From: Streptomyces sp. NBC_00691
Lineage (GTDB): Bacteria; Actinomycetota; Actinomycetes; Streptomycetales; Streptomycetaceae
Direction: 5' to 3'
DNA: 64,000 nucleotides
Assembly (NCBI RefSeq): GCF_036226665.1
Contig: NZ_CP109007.1
Location: 1,674,001-1,738,000, forward strand
The notes under the pieces were generated by a model. That model was given only the letters and a program-made list of their open reading frames with translations. It had not been told where the DNA came from and made no database searches. The position numbers were made by a program, and so were the translations under genes. How positions within the stretch are numbered: the stretch's first letter is position 1; every line of letters begins with the position of its first letter. Below, piece after piece: positions 40,081 to 49,606 of this stretch.

Positions 40081-41436
40081 TCAGGCCTCCGTGCTGATGA
40101 AGACGTTCTTGGTTTCGGTGAAGGCGGTCAGGGCGTCGGGGCCGAGTTCGCGGCCGAGGCCGGACTGCTGGTAGCCGCCGAACGGGGTCCAGTAGCGGAC
40201 GCTGGAGTGGGAGTTGACGGAGAGGTTGCCGGCCCGGACGGCGCGGGAGGCGCGCAGGGCGCGGCCGACGTCCCGGGTCCAGATCGAACCGGACAGGCCG
40301 TACTCGGTGGCGTTGGCGAGGCGGATCGCGTCGGCCTCGTCCTCGAAGGGGAGGACGACGGCGACGGGTCCGAAGACCTCCTCGACGGCGCAGGGGGCGT
40401 CCTCGGAGATGCCGGTGAGGACGGTGGGCGGGAACCAGAAGCCGGGGCCCTCGGGCGCCTTGCCGCGGATGCCGGGGAGGTCGTCCGTCACGTAGGAGCG
40501 GACCCGGTCGAGCTGGGCGCGGGAGATGAGCGGGCCCATCTGGGTGCGCTCGTCGGCGGGGTCGCCGACGACGATCTCCTCGATCGCGGGGGTGAGCAGC
40601 TCCATGAAGCGGTCGTACGCGCTCCGCTGGACGAGGATGCGGGTACGGGCGCAGCAGTCCTGGCCGCTGTTGTCGAGGAACGACATGGGCGTGGCCGCGG
40701 CGGCGGCTTCGAGGTCCGCGTCGGCGAAGACGATGTTGGGGCTCTTGCCGCCGAGTTCGAGGGTGACCCGCTTCACCTGGTCGGCGCACTTCGCCATGAT
40801 CGACTTGCCGACCCTGGTGGAGCCGGTGAAGACGATCTTGGCGACGCCGGGGTGTCCGACGAGGGCGTCGCCCGCGACCGGTCCGGTGCCGGGGAGGACC
40901 TGGAAGAGGCCTTCGGGCAGGCCGGCCTCCAGGGCGAGTTCGGCGAGCCGGAGCGCGGTGAGCGGGGTGGTCTCGGCGGGCTTGAGGAGGACGGCGTTGC
41001 CGGCGGCGAGGGCGGGTGCGGTGGCCCAGGCGGCGATCGGCATGGGGAAGTTCCAGGGGGCGATGACGCCGACGACCCCGAGCGGTTCGAGGATCGTGAC
41101 GTCCAGGCCGCCGGTCACCGGGATCTGGCGTCCGTTGAGGCGTTCCACTCCCCCGGCGGAGAAGTCGAGCAGGTCGCGGACGTTGCCCGCCTCCCAGCGG
41201 GCGTTGCCGATGGTGTGGCCCGCCTCGAGGACTTCGAGGCGGGCCAGTTCCTCGAGGTGGTCGTCGACGACGGCGGCGAAGCGGCGGATCAGCCGGGCCC
41301 GGTCGGCGGGCGAGGCGGCGGCCCAGCGTCGCTGGGCGTCGGCGGCCCGTGCGACGGCGGCGTCGACGTCGGCCGGGGTGGCGGCGGGGACGGTGGCGAC
41401 CGGCTCCTCGGTCGCCGGGTTCAGTACCTGGAGCAA
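40081..41436 (-). CDS. aldehyde dehydrogenase of the ethanolamine cluster
   Basis: A 451-residue NAD-dependent aldehyde dehydrogenase. Segments APWNFPMPIAAWATAPALAAGNAVLLKPAE, FTGSTRVGK, VTLELGGKSPNIVF (general-base Glu) and NSGQDCCARTRILVQ (catalytic Cys) are all present. Such enzymes in the PuuC/gamma-glutamyl-aminoaldehyde group oxidise gamma-glutamyl aldehydes. Start is TTG with AGAGGA 5 bases upstream; no ATG fits. It lies between the GlnA-type ligase and the SDR gene on one transcript. Confidence 0.9.
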   Translation of the reverse strand: MLQVLNPATEEPVATVPAATPADVDAAVARAADAQRRWAAASPADRARLIRRFAAVVDDHLEELARLEVLEAGHTIGNARWEAGNVRDLLDFSAGGVERLNGRQIPVTGGLDVTILEPLGVVGVIAPWNFPMPIAAWATAPALAAGNAVLLKPAETTPLTALRLAELALEAGLPEGLFQVLPGTGPVAGDALVGHPGVAKIVFTGSTRVGKSIMAKCADQVKRVTLELGGKSPNIVFADADLEAAAAATPMSFLDNSGQDCCARTRILVQRSAYDRFMELLTPAIEEIVVGDPADERTQMGPLISRAQLDRVRSYVTDDLPGIRGKAPEGPGFWFPPTVLTGISEDAPCAVEEVFGPVAVVLPFEDEADAIRLANATEYGLSGSIWTRDVGRALRASRAVRAGNLSVNSHSSVRYWTPFGGYQQSGLGRELGPDALTAFTETKNVFISTEA

Positions 41437-41520
41437 CTCGTTCCTCTCGGCGGTGTGCGTGTCAGAGGGGTTCGCGTCGGTGGCGCTCGCGTCAACGGGT
41501 CCGTGTCGACGGCGTTCGCC

Positions 41521-42924
41521 TCAGTGGCGTTCGAAGGACCGCCGCAGTTCCCAGTCCGTCACGGCCGCGTCGAAGGCGTCGAGTTCGACGCGCGCCATGT
41601 TGCGGTAGTGGGCGACGACCTCGTCCCCGAAGGCGGCCTTGGCGATCTCGCTGGTCTCCCAGAGTTCGGCGGCCTCGCGCAGGGTGGTGGGCACGTGCGC
41701 GTACTCGGCGTTGTAGGCGTTCCCGGTGCAGGGCTCCGGGAGTTCGAGCTGCTGCTCGATGCCGTACAGGCCTGCGGCGACCAGGCCGGCGACGGCGAGG
41801 TACGGGTTGACGTCGCCGCCGGGGAGGCGGTTCTCGAAGCGGGTGGAGCGGCCGTGGCCGACGACCCGGAGCGAGCAGGTGCGGTTGTCGTGGCCCCAGG
41901 CGACCGCGGTGGGTGCGAAGGAACCGGGCTGGAACCGCTTGTAGGAGTTGATGTTGGGGGCGTAGAGGAGGGAGAACTCACGGAGGGCGGCGAGCTGTCC
42001 GGCGAGGAAGTGCCGCATGGTCGCGGACATGCCTCCCCCGTGCTCTCGGCTCCGCTCGAGCAGGGGGGACCCCCCTGCGTCGTCCCCGGCCATCACGTTC
42101 GTCCCCTCGGCGTCCTGGAGGGAGAGGTGGATGTGGCAGGAGTTGCCCTCGCGCTCGTTGTACTTCGCCATGAAGGTGAGCGCGTAGCCCTCCTGGGCGG
42201 CGATCTCCTTGGCGCCCGTCTTGTAGACGGCGTGTCCGTCGCAGGTGACGAGGGCCTCGTCGTACTTGAAGGCGATCTCGTGCTGGCCGGGGTTGCACTC
42301 GCCCTTGGCGGACTCGACCGTGAGTCCGGCGCCGGTCATCTCGTTGCGGATGCGGCGCAGAAGGGGTTCGATGCGTCCGGTGCCGAGGACGGAGTAGTCG
42401 ATGTTGTACTGGTTGGCGGGGGTGAGGCCGCGGTAGTCGGCGTCCCAGGCCTGCTCGTAGCTGTCCTTGAAGACGATGAATTCGAGCTCGGTGCCGACGT
42501 GGGCGGTGAAGCCGTGCTCCGCGAGCCGCTCCAGCTGGCGCCGGAGGATCTGGCGGGGCGCCGCGACGACGGGGGTGCCGTCGCCCCACGCGAGGTCCGC
42601 CGTCACCATGGCGGTGGCCTCGTTCCAGGGGAGGCGGCGGAGGGTGGTGAGGTCGGGGTGCATCGCGAAGTCGCCGTAGCCGCGGTCCCAGGAGGACATC
42701 TCGAAGCCGTCGACGGTGTTCATCTCGGTGTCGACGGCCAGGAGGTAGTTGCACCCCTCGGTGCCGTGGCCGAGTACCTCGTCCAGGAAGAACGGGGCGG
42801 CGAACCGCTTGCCCTGGAGCCGTCCCTGCATGTCGGGGAAGGCCAGGACGACGGTGTCGATCTCGCCGCTCGCGACGAGGGCACGGAGCTCCTCGACGGT
42901 GAGCGGGGGTTTGCGGTCTGCCAC
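41521..42924 (-). CDS. GlnA4-type gamma-glutamylethanolamide synthetase (glutamine-synthetase family)
   Basis: A 467-residue glutamine-synthetase-family ligase. HVGTELEFIVFKD near residue 142, AKGECNPGQHEIAFKY near residue 206, the HIHLSL segment near residue 264, and NSYKRFQPGSFAPTAVAWGHDNRTCSLRVVG near residue 325 are the conserved catalytic segments. Streptomyces GlnA4 (SCO1613), which lies near infC/pheST in S. coelicolor, ligates glutamate to ethanolamine; GlnA3 and GlnA2 use polyamines. The neighbourhood here (ethanolamine permease, dehydrogenases, C26 hydrolase) fits GlnA4. A 47-base palindromic repeat is inserted in frame at residues about 283-298. GTG start with AAGGAGG 9 bases upstream. 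Confidence 0.86.
   Translation of the reverse strand: MADRKPPLTVEELRALVASGEIDTVVLAFPDMQGRLQGKRFAAPFFLDEVLGHGTEGCNYLLAVDTEMNTVDGFEMSSWDRGYGDFAMHPDLTTLRRLPWNEATAMVTADLAWGDGTPVVAAPRQILRRQLERLAEHGFTAHVGTELEFIVFKDSYEQAWDADYRGLTPANQYNIDYSVLGTGRIEPLLRRIRNEMTGAGLTVESAKGECNPGQHEIAFKYDEALVTCDGHAVYKTGAKEIAAQEGYALTFMAKYNEREGNSCHIHLSLQDAEGTNVMAGDDAGGSPLLERSREHGGGMSATMRHFLAGQLAALREFSLLYAPNINSYKRFQPGSFAPTAVAWGHDNRTCSLRVVGHGRSTRFENRLPGGDVNPYLAVAGLVAAGLYGIEQQLELPEPCTGNAYNAEYAHVPTTLREAAELWETSEIAKAAFGDEVVAHYRNMARVELDAFDAAVTDWELRRSFERH
42032..42078. repeat. small Streptomyces palindromic repeat inserted in frame in the glnA4-like gene
   Basis: The sequence holds GCTCTCGGCTCCGCTCGAGC followed by the perfect palindrome CAGGGGGGACCCCCCTG (42061-42077) and matches, from memory, a short palindromic repeat abundant in Streptomyces intergenic DNA. 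Here it adds about 16 residues (GGSPLLERSREHGGG) to the ligase without disturbing the frame. Confidence 0.65.
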
Positions 42925-42960
42925 GGGATTGCTCCTCCTTCGGCCTGCCGGAAGCCATAA

Positions 42961-42980
42961 GGTATTGCGGAAGACCATTG
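42961..42980. promoter_or_regulatory. putative operator upstream of the glnA4-like gene and the GntR regulator
   Basis: GGTATTGCGGAAGACCATTG lies in the 89-base divergent gap between the ligase and the GntR gene. A near copy (14 of 20 identical) is found before the ethanolamine permease at 43837-43856. The shared pattern GGTATkGC-N3-A-N2-CCATTG is a good candidate for the GntR regulator's site. Confidence 0.5.
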
Positions 42981-43013
42981 CTTGGGAAGTGCTGACGAGA
43001 GGGAATCGACAAC

Positions 43014-43742
43014 GTGGCCAGTACGAGTGAATCGGCGGACCGGCTGACGCCCGTGCTGCGGCCGGTCCGGGCGGGCAACGGCTTCGAGGAGGCCCTGGAG
43101 CAGATCCTCCAGGTGGTGCGGCTCGGGCTCGTGCCCGGCGGGGAGCGGCTGCCCGCCGAGCGGGAGCTCGCCGACCGGATGGGGATCAGCCGGGTGACCC
43201 TGCGCGAGGTCCTCAAGGTCCTCCAGGAGCAGGGCCTCGTGGAGAGCCGGCGCGGGCGCTACGGCGGGACGTTCGTGCTCCCCCGCGTCCAGACCGCCGA
43301 CGAGGACGAACTGCGCCGCCGGATCGCCACGGTCGACATGGAGGACACCCTGCGCTTCCGCGAGGTCCTGGAGGTCGGCGCCGCCGGGCTCTGCGCGGCC
43401 CACGGTCTCGACGCGGCCGGCGCCGAGCGGCTGCGGACGGCCGTGGCGGCGACCCATGACGCCCCGCTGGCCGATTACCGCCGCCAGGACACCCTGCTCC
43501 ACCTCACCCTGGCCGAGCTCTCCGGCTCGCCGACGCTCACCGCGCAGTACGCCGCCGTCCGGGCGACCGTGAACGATCTGCTCGACTGCATCCCGCTGCT
43601 CGTACGGAACCTGGAGCACTCCCAGCACCAGCACACCGCCCTGGTGGAGGCGGTCCTGGACGGGGACGCGGACGCGGCGCGCGAGGTGATGCGGGAGCAC
43701 TGCTCGGGCACGGCGGCGCTGCTCCGGGGGTTCCTGACATGA
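43014..43742 (+). CDS. GntR-family (FadR subfamily) regulator of the ethanolamine cluster
   Basis: A 242-residue regulator. The winged helix is at residues about 18-85 (LEQILQVVRLGLVPGGERLPAERELADRMGISRVTLREVLKVLQEQGLV) and the C-terminal all-helical FCD effector domain follows, with the metal/ligand histidines in QDTLLHLTLAEL, HSQHQHTALVEAVLDGD and REHC. It lies between the divergent ligase operon and the permease-hydrolase genes, so it is well placed to regulate both. GTG start; weak ribosome binding site. Confidence 0.88.
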   Translation: MASTSESADRLTPVLRPVRAGNGFEEALEQILQVVRLGLVPGGERLPAERELADRMGISRVTLREVLKVLQEQGLVESRRGRYGGTFVLPRVQTADEDELRRRIATVDMEDTLRFREVLEVGAAGLCAAHGLDAAGAERLRTAVAATHDAPLADYRRQDTLLHLTLAELSGSPTLTAQYAAVRATVNDLLDCIPLLVRNLEHSQHQHTALVEAVLDGDADAAREVMREHCSGTAALLRGFLT

Positions 43743-43756
43743 GACGGGCGTCCCCG

Positions 43757-43801
43757 GGTACGTAACCCGAGAGTTCCCCAGGCACGTAACCCGAAAGTAA
43801 C
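43757..43801. promoter_or_regulatory. direct repeats with GlnR-box-like half sites before the ethanolamine permease
   Basis: GGTACGTAACCCGAGAGT (43757-43774) and GGCACGTAACCCGAAAGT (43781-43798) match at 16 of 18 positions with a 24-base period. Each contains GTAAC followed after 6 bases by a second half site (GTTCC, GTAAC), which recalls the GTnAC-n6-GaAAC pattern of GlnR boxes. Nitrogen control of an ethanolamine pathway would make sense, but the spacing between the pairs is off by 2 bases, so another tandem-site regulator is possible. Confidence 0.4.
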
Positions 43802-43836
43802 GCACGGGGGTTGCGCTCTCCGGTCGGCACCGCAAA

Positions 43837-43856
43837 GGTATGGCTCCAATCCATTG
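43837..43856. promoter_or_regulatory. second copy of the putative GntR operator, upstream of the ethanolamine permease
   Basis: GGTATGGCTCCAATCCATTG lies 27 bases before the permease start and shares 14 of 20 positions with the sequence at 42961-42980. Confidence 0.5.
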
Positions 43857-43883
43857 GGCCCGTTGCGGGGAGCTGACGCTGCC

Positions 43884-45338
<1,455 letters not shown>

Positions 45339-45410
45339 CCACCCGCGCCCGACCCCCCGCCCCGTGTCCGTTCACCTTCTCCCGTACACCGCTCCCCCGG
45401 AGGACGTTCC

Positions 45411-46100
45411 GTGTCCAAGCCGCTCATCGGCGTGACCACCTATCTGGACCAGGCCCGCTGGGGCGTGTGGGACATGCGGGCCGCGCTGCTCCCCGCGCCG
45501 TACCTACGGCTCGTCCAGGAGAGCGGGGGCATCGCGGTGATGCTCCCGCCCGACGCGCCGGAGGCCGCCGCGGCGGTCGTGGCCCGGCTCGACGGACTGG
45601 TGATCGCCGGCGGGGCGGACGTGGAGCCCGTACGGTACGGGGCCGAGCCCGACGCCCGTACCGGCCCGCCGGCCCGGGAGCGGGACGCCTGGGAGCTGGC
45701 CCTGATCGACGCGGCCATCGTCTCGGCGACACCGCTGCTCGGCATCTGCCGCGGCATGCAGCTCCTGAACGTCGCCCGGGGCGGGACCCTGGTCCAGCAC
45801 CTGGACGGGCACGTCGAGGCGGTCGGGGTGATCGGCCGGCACGCGGTGAAGCCGGTACCGGGGAGCCGGTACGCCTCCCTGGTGCCCGAGCTCGCCGAGG
45901 TCCCGACCTACCACCACCAGGCCGTGGACCGGCTGGGCACGGGCCTCGCGGTCTCCGCCCACGCGGAGGACGGCACCGTGGAGGCGGTCGAGCTGGCCGC
46001 CCCGGCCTGGGTCCTGGGCGTCCAGTGGCATCCGGAGATGGGCGACGACCTGCGGGTGATGCGGGGCCTGGTCGAGGCGTCGGGAGCCCGCCGGGGCTGA
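45411..46100 (+). CDS. gamma-glutamyl hydrolase, class I glutamine-amidotransferase-like (peptidase C26, PuuD type)
   Basis: A 229-residue hydrolase. The catalytic cysteine is Cys113 in LLGICRGMQLLN, and His207 and Glu209 in VQWHPEM complete the triad. AGGADVEPVRYG and YHHQAVDRLG also match the PuuD family, which hydrolyses gamma-glutamyl amides such as gamma-glutamyl-GABA. Here it should release the product from its glutamyl carrier at the end of the ethanolamine route. GTG start. No separate amidotransferase partner domain. Confidence 0.9.
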   Translation: MSKPLIGVTTYLDQARWGVWDMRAALLPAPYLRLVQESGGIAVMLPPDAPEAAAAVVARLDGLVIAGGADVEPVRYGAEPDARTGPPARERDAWELALIDAAIVSATPLLGICRGMQLLNVARGGTLVQHLDGHVEAVGVIGRHAVKPVPGSRYASLVPELAEVPTYHHQAVDRLGTGLAVSAHAEDGTVEAVELAAPAWVLGVQWHPEMGDDLRVMRGLVEASGARRG

Positions 46101-46129
46101 CGGGGCCGCCGCGGCCCGGCGGGCCGGAG

Positions 46130-46229
46130 CGCGGTGGTGCGCCGCGGCCCGGGGCGCGGTGGTGCGCCGCGGCCCGGGGCGCGGTGGTGCGCCGCGGCCC
46201 GGGGCGCGGTGGTGCGCCGCGGCCCCCCG
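46130..46229. repeat. four tandem copies of a 25-base unit
   Basis: The unit CGCGGTGGTGCGCCGCGG plus CCCGGGG is repeated four times between two convergent genes; the last copy diverges at its final 2-3 bases and is followed two bases later by the next gene's stop. Perfect identity among the first three copies indicates recent expansion. No spacer variation, so not CRISPR. Confidence 0.88.
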
Positions 46230-46231
46230 CC

Positions 46232-47365
46232 TCAGCGGCGCGGCGCGGTGAGCGGGGTCCAGGTCTCCGGTGCCGCCGAGCAGGGGCCGCCGTCGTGCAC
46301 CATGAGGCGCCGCTCGGCCGGGTCGACGGCCACGGTGGCGAGGGTCGCCCACCGGCTGCCGAGCCCGCCTCCGGCCGGGGCGTGGCAGCACACCTCGGCG
46401 CCGTCGTCGCGATGGGCGGCGAGCAGGCCGACGAGCGCGTCGGGGCCGAGCTCCGCACCGCCGGCCGCCTCCGGGCCTGAGGCGGCGGTGCCGGCCCCGC
46501 CGTCGTGCGCGCGCACCCGGGTCGTGAGCAGCCGGTGACGGTCGTACGTCTCCGGTTCCCGGCGGCCGCGCAGGTCACCGGCCGCCAGGGACGGGGCGAG
46601 GAAGTGGTTGGTGCGCACGAGCCAGCCCCGGTCGTCCGGGGCGACCACGGCCGAGCCGGCCGGGGCGAGCTCCACGGACGCGGCCCGGTCCGCCGTGACC
46701 ACGGTGACGACCGTGGAGGCGGAGACGGGCGCGCCGGTCAGCATGCCGACCGCCTCGTCGAACGACCCCGCCGTGCCGAGCACCTGACGGGCGACCAGAT
46801 GGACGGGGACGCCGGTCGCGGCGTCGTCCGCGTGGCCGAGGATGTTGAAGAGCACACCCACCCCCGCCTCGTTGACGCCGATCTTCGCGAGGATGCCGTG
46901 CTCGGTGATCCCGGCGAAGCCCTGGGCGTCCCCGGTGACGGTCTGGGGGTGCCAGGCGTCGGCGAGTTCCTGGTGCCAGTCCCAGCACTGGCCGCCGGTG
47001 GTCCGGGGGCCGCCGCGGACCAGGGTGGAGCACTCCCCGGTGCGGGGCGCGCCGGCCTCCGCGAGGATCTCGGTGCGTCCGTTGAGCGCGGCGATCGTCC
47101 AGAAGGGCATTCCGGCGCCCTCGGCGACCCCCTCCATCTCCTCGACGAGTTCCGGCGCCCAGGCACGGGCCGCCCGGACGGTACGGAGGGCGAGGACGGG
47201 GACGTCGAGCGTCCGGGCGTTCGCGGCGGCGACGGTGGCGAAGAGTTCCTCGTACACCCGCCACGCGCGCGCGATGCCGGCGCGGGCCTGGCGGCCGCGG
47301 TCCTCGCCGCGGCGGCGGGGTGTGTCCCCGGTGATCCGGAGGGTCGTACGGCGCGGGCTGTTCAC
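46232..47365 (-). CDS. C45-family acyltransferase/hydrolase (acyl-CoA:6-APA acyltransferase-like)
   Basis: A 377-residue Ntn-type enzyme. The self-processing nucleophile is Cys112 in TGECSTLV; GGQCWDWHQELADAW, KIGVNEAGVGVLFN and a conserved NH pair (VRTNHFL) follow. The family includes isopenicillin N acyltransferase of fungi and bacterial C45 peptidases with amide acylase activity. The GTG start overlaps the permease stop as GTGA. It likely cleaves or transfers an acyl group of a compound imported by the NCS1 permease. The C-terminal 90 residues are less conserved. Confidence 0.8.
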   Translation of the reverse strand: MNSPRRTTLRITGDTPRRRGEDRGRQARAGIARAWRVYEELFATVAAANARTLDVPVLALRTVRAARAWAPELVEEMEGVAEGAGMPFWTIAALNGRTEILAEAGAPRTGECSTLVRGGPRTTGGQCWDWHQELADAWHPQTVTGDAQGFAGITEHGILAKIGVNEAGVGVLFNILGHADDAATGVPVHLVARQVLGTAGSFDEAVGMLTGAPVSASTVVTVVTADRAASVELAPAGSAVVAPDDRGWLVRTNHFLAPSLAAGDLRGRREPETYDRHRLLTTRVRAHDGGAGTAASGPEAAGGAELGPDALVGLLAAHRDDGAEVCCHAPAGGGLGSRWATLATVAVDPAERRLMVHDGGPCSAAPETWTPLTAPRR

Positions 47366-48816
47366 GCCGCCGCCCGGGCGGCGAGCAGGGTGCGGTCCTT
47401 GCGCATGAGGAGGGCGTAGACGGTGGCGGCGACGGCCATGCCGACGGGGAGGGAGAGGTCGACGCCGTCGAGGGCGGCGGCGATCGGTCCCGTGTAGAGG
47501 GTGTTGACGCAGAGGGCGGCCGCGGTGACGCCGACGACCAGCGCGAGGGCGCCGGCCGGGTTGACGCCGGCGGTGTACCAGAACGGGCTGCCGGGGGTCT
47601 CGTCCGAGAGCGCGAGGCCGTCGTAGCGGCAGCGGCGGAGCAGGACGTCGGTGGCATAGACCGCCATCAGGGGGCCGATCAGGACGGTGATCACCTGGAG
47701 GGCGTTGCTGACGGTGTCGAGGAAGTTGGAGACGAGCAGCCCGTAGAGGGTGAGGGCGACGGCGACGGCCCCGTCGAAGAGGACGCTGACGGAGCGGCGG
47801 ATGCGGAGGCCGACGGCTTGGAGCGCGAGTCCGGCGCTGTACGCGGTCAGGGCGTTGATGGCGATGGTGCCGAGGACCAGGGCGAGCAGGAAGACTGGGA
47901 CGAACCAGCCGGGCAGGAGCTCCTGGAGCGCGGTCTGCGGGTCGGTCATGTCGACGGCGGTGGCGGCGAAGGCGCCGAGCGAGCAGACGACGACGCTGGG
48001 CAGGAAGGCGCCGAGCGCGTTCCAGCCGATGATCGCCTTCTTCGAAGCGGTTCGGGGCAGGTAGCGGGAGAAGTCGGCGCTCGTGGTGTACGAGAGCGGA
48101 CCCGAGGCGATCATCGTGGTGCCGGCGAGGAGCAGGGCCCAGAGCTGGACTCCGCCGGGCCGCTCTGCGGGGGCGTACGAGAAGTCGGCGTGCCGCAGGA
48201 CGGCGAACGCGACGACGGTGAAGGCCGCGGCGAGGACCAGGGTGATCGGCAGGTACAGCTTGATGATCAGGCTGTGTCCGTAGACGCTGATGATCAGTGT
48301 GAGCGCGGCGATGACCACGATGACGGCCACCTTGACCGGGGTGGTGGCGGTGATGCCCGCCTTCTCGACGAGCGCGAAGGCGGCGGTGGCCGCGGCGGCC
48401 AGGTTGAGCGCGAAGTAGCAGACGGAGACCAGCCAGCCGCCGACCGCGTTGTTCACGCGGTTGCCGAGGACGCCGTAGACGGCCCGGGTGATCACCTCGC
48501 TGGGCGCGCCGGCGGCCGGTCCCGAGGTGGCGAGGAGGCCCGGGAGCAGCCAGAACAGGTTGCCCACGACGGTCACGGCGACGGCCTGCCAGAGGGTCAG
48601 GTCCATCAGGACGAGGGCTCCGCCGATGACGAGGCTGAGGTAGTTGACGTTCGCCGCCGCCCACACGGAGAAGAGCTCGCGGGGGTGGCCGTGACGCTCG
48701 GACTCGGGGATGTGGTCGATGCCGTGCGCCTCGATGCGGCCGGGCCGATCGGAGTCCTGCAGGGCGACCTGCGCGCCCTGAGGGCCGGGGAGCGGGTCGG
48801 GGATCGTGGAAGCCAT
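47362..48816 (-). CDS. NCS1-family purine/cytosine/allantoin-type permease
   Basis: A 484-residue membrane transporter of about 12 helices. The N-terminus carries IPESERHGHPRELFSVWAAANVNYLSLVIGGALV, typical of the cytosine permease branch of NCS1, and TSADFSRYLPRTASKKAIIGW is the conserved loop after helix 6. NCS1 proteins import nucleobases, hydantoins or related amides with Na+ or H+. Coupled to the C45 hydrolase downstream by a GTGA overlap. Divergent from the TetR gene, whose operator-like repeat lies in the shared gap. Confidence 0.88.
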   Translation of the reverse strand: MASTIPDPLPGPQGAQVALQDSDRPGRIEAHGIDHIPESERHGHPRELFSVWAAANVNYLSLVIGGALVLMDLTLWQAVAVTVVGNLFWLLPGLLATSGPAAGAPSEVITRAVYGVLGNRVNNAVGGWLVSVCYFALNLAAAATAAFALVEKAGITATTPVKVAVIVVIAALTLIISVYGHSLIIKLYLPITLVLAAAFTVVAFAVLRHADFSYAPAERPGGVQLWALLLAGTTMIASGPLSYTTSADFSRYLPRTASKKAIIGWNALGAFLPSVVVCSLGAFAATAVDMTDPQTALQELLPGWFVPVFLLALVLGTIAINALTAYSAGLALQAVGLRIRRSVSVLFDGAVAVALTLYGLLVSNFLDTVSNALQVITVLIGPLMAVYATDVLLRRCRYDGLALSDETPGSPFWYTAGVNPAGALALVVGVTAAALCVNTLYTGPIAAALDGVDLSLPVGMAVAATVYALLMRKDRTLLAARAAA

Positions 48817-48848
48817 GCGGCCCTCCGGTGCGTGTGGTGCCCACCTGG

Positions 48849-48885
48849 TTGCTTATTGGTCGCACACTCAATAGCATCGCGGTTA
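48849..48885 (+). promoter_or_regulatory. TetR promoter with internal inverted repeat; probable leaderless start
   Basis: TTGCTT (48849-48854), 17-base spacer, TAGCAT (48872-48877); transcription should start at or beside the TetR ATG at 48885. The inverted repeat TATTG (48854-48858) and CAATA (48869-48873) lies across the spacer and overlaps both hexamers, a natural place for an autorepressor, and it also faces the divergent permease. Confidence 0.65.
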
Positions 48886-49535
48886 TGTCGTCAAGCGTCC
48901 AGCGCAAGAGAGTTCGGAAAACACCCGAGGCCCGGCGGGCGGAGATCGTGGAGACCGCCGCACGCGTGGCCCTGACCGAGGGGCTCGAGTGCGTCACCCT
49001 GCGGCGGATCGCCGAGGAGCTCGCCGTCCGGCCCGGTCTGATCAGCCACTACTTCCCCTCGGCGGAGGATCTGGTGGGCGAGGCGTTCAGCGTGGCCGCC
49101 ACCGGCGAGCTCGACGCGCTGCTGCCCGCGGAGCGCCCCCACGGGACGCCCACGCAGTGGCTCGCGCACTACTTCGCCCTCTCGGCGGGCGAGGCGTACG
49201 ACGACATCAGCCGCCTGTGGATCAACGCCCGGCACCTCAGCCGCTACCGGCCCGTCCTGCGCGACCGGGTCACCGAACAGGAACTCGCCTCAGACGACCG
49301 CCTGGAGCAGCTCATCCGCGACGGCGTCGCACGCGGCGAGTTCCGCACGGACGACCCTCGTGCCACCGCCATCCAGATCCTGGTGGTGCTCGACGGCCTC
49401 GGCGCCCACGCCAACTCCGACCGGACCGACCGGCCGGACGCCGTGACCCGGATGGCCCTGACCACGGCGGAACGCGAACTCGGACTGCCGCACGGCGCGC
49501 TGACCGACATACCGCCACCGGCCGAGCCCGCCTGA
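48885..49535 (+). CDS. TetR-family regulator of the C45/NCS1/amidohydrolase cluster
   Basis: A 216-residue TetR protein. The DNA-binding domain is residues about 15-62 (RRAEIVETAARVALTEGLECVTLRRIAEELAVRPGLISHYFPSAEDL), and the C-terminal helices form the ligand domain with AHYFALSAGEAYDDISRLWINARHLSRYRP. It belongs to the BetI-like subset by the ISHYF motif. There is no ribosome binding site; a promoter positioned for a leaderless message precedes the ATG. It stands between NCS1-C45 (leftward) and the amidohydrolase (rightward). Confidence 0.88.
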   Translation: MSSSVQRKRVRKTPEARRAEIVETAARVALTEGLECVTLRRIAEELAVRPGLISHYFPSAEDLVGEAFSVAATGELDALLPAERPHGTPTQWLAHYFALSAGEAYDDISRLWINARHLSRYRPVLRDRVTEQELASDDRLEQLIRDGVARGEFRTDDPRATAIQILVVLDGLGAHANSDRTDRPDAVTRMALTTAERELGLPHGALTDIPPPAEPA

Positions 49536-49606
49536 CCGACCCCTCCACGGAGGCCCCTCGCGGGTCCTCCGTACCCGTCCCCCTTCCTGGAGCCCTGGAG
49601 CCACCC

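Noticed and set aside
46130..46229. Tandem repeats considered as a CRISPR array
   Set aside because: Units abut directly with no unique spacers and no cas genes are near.
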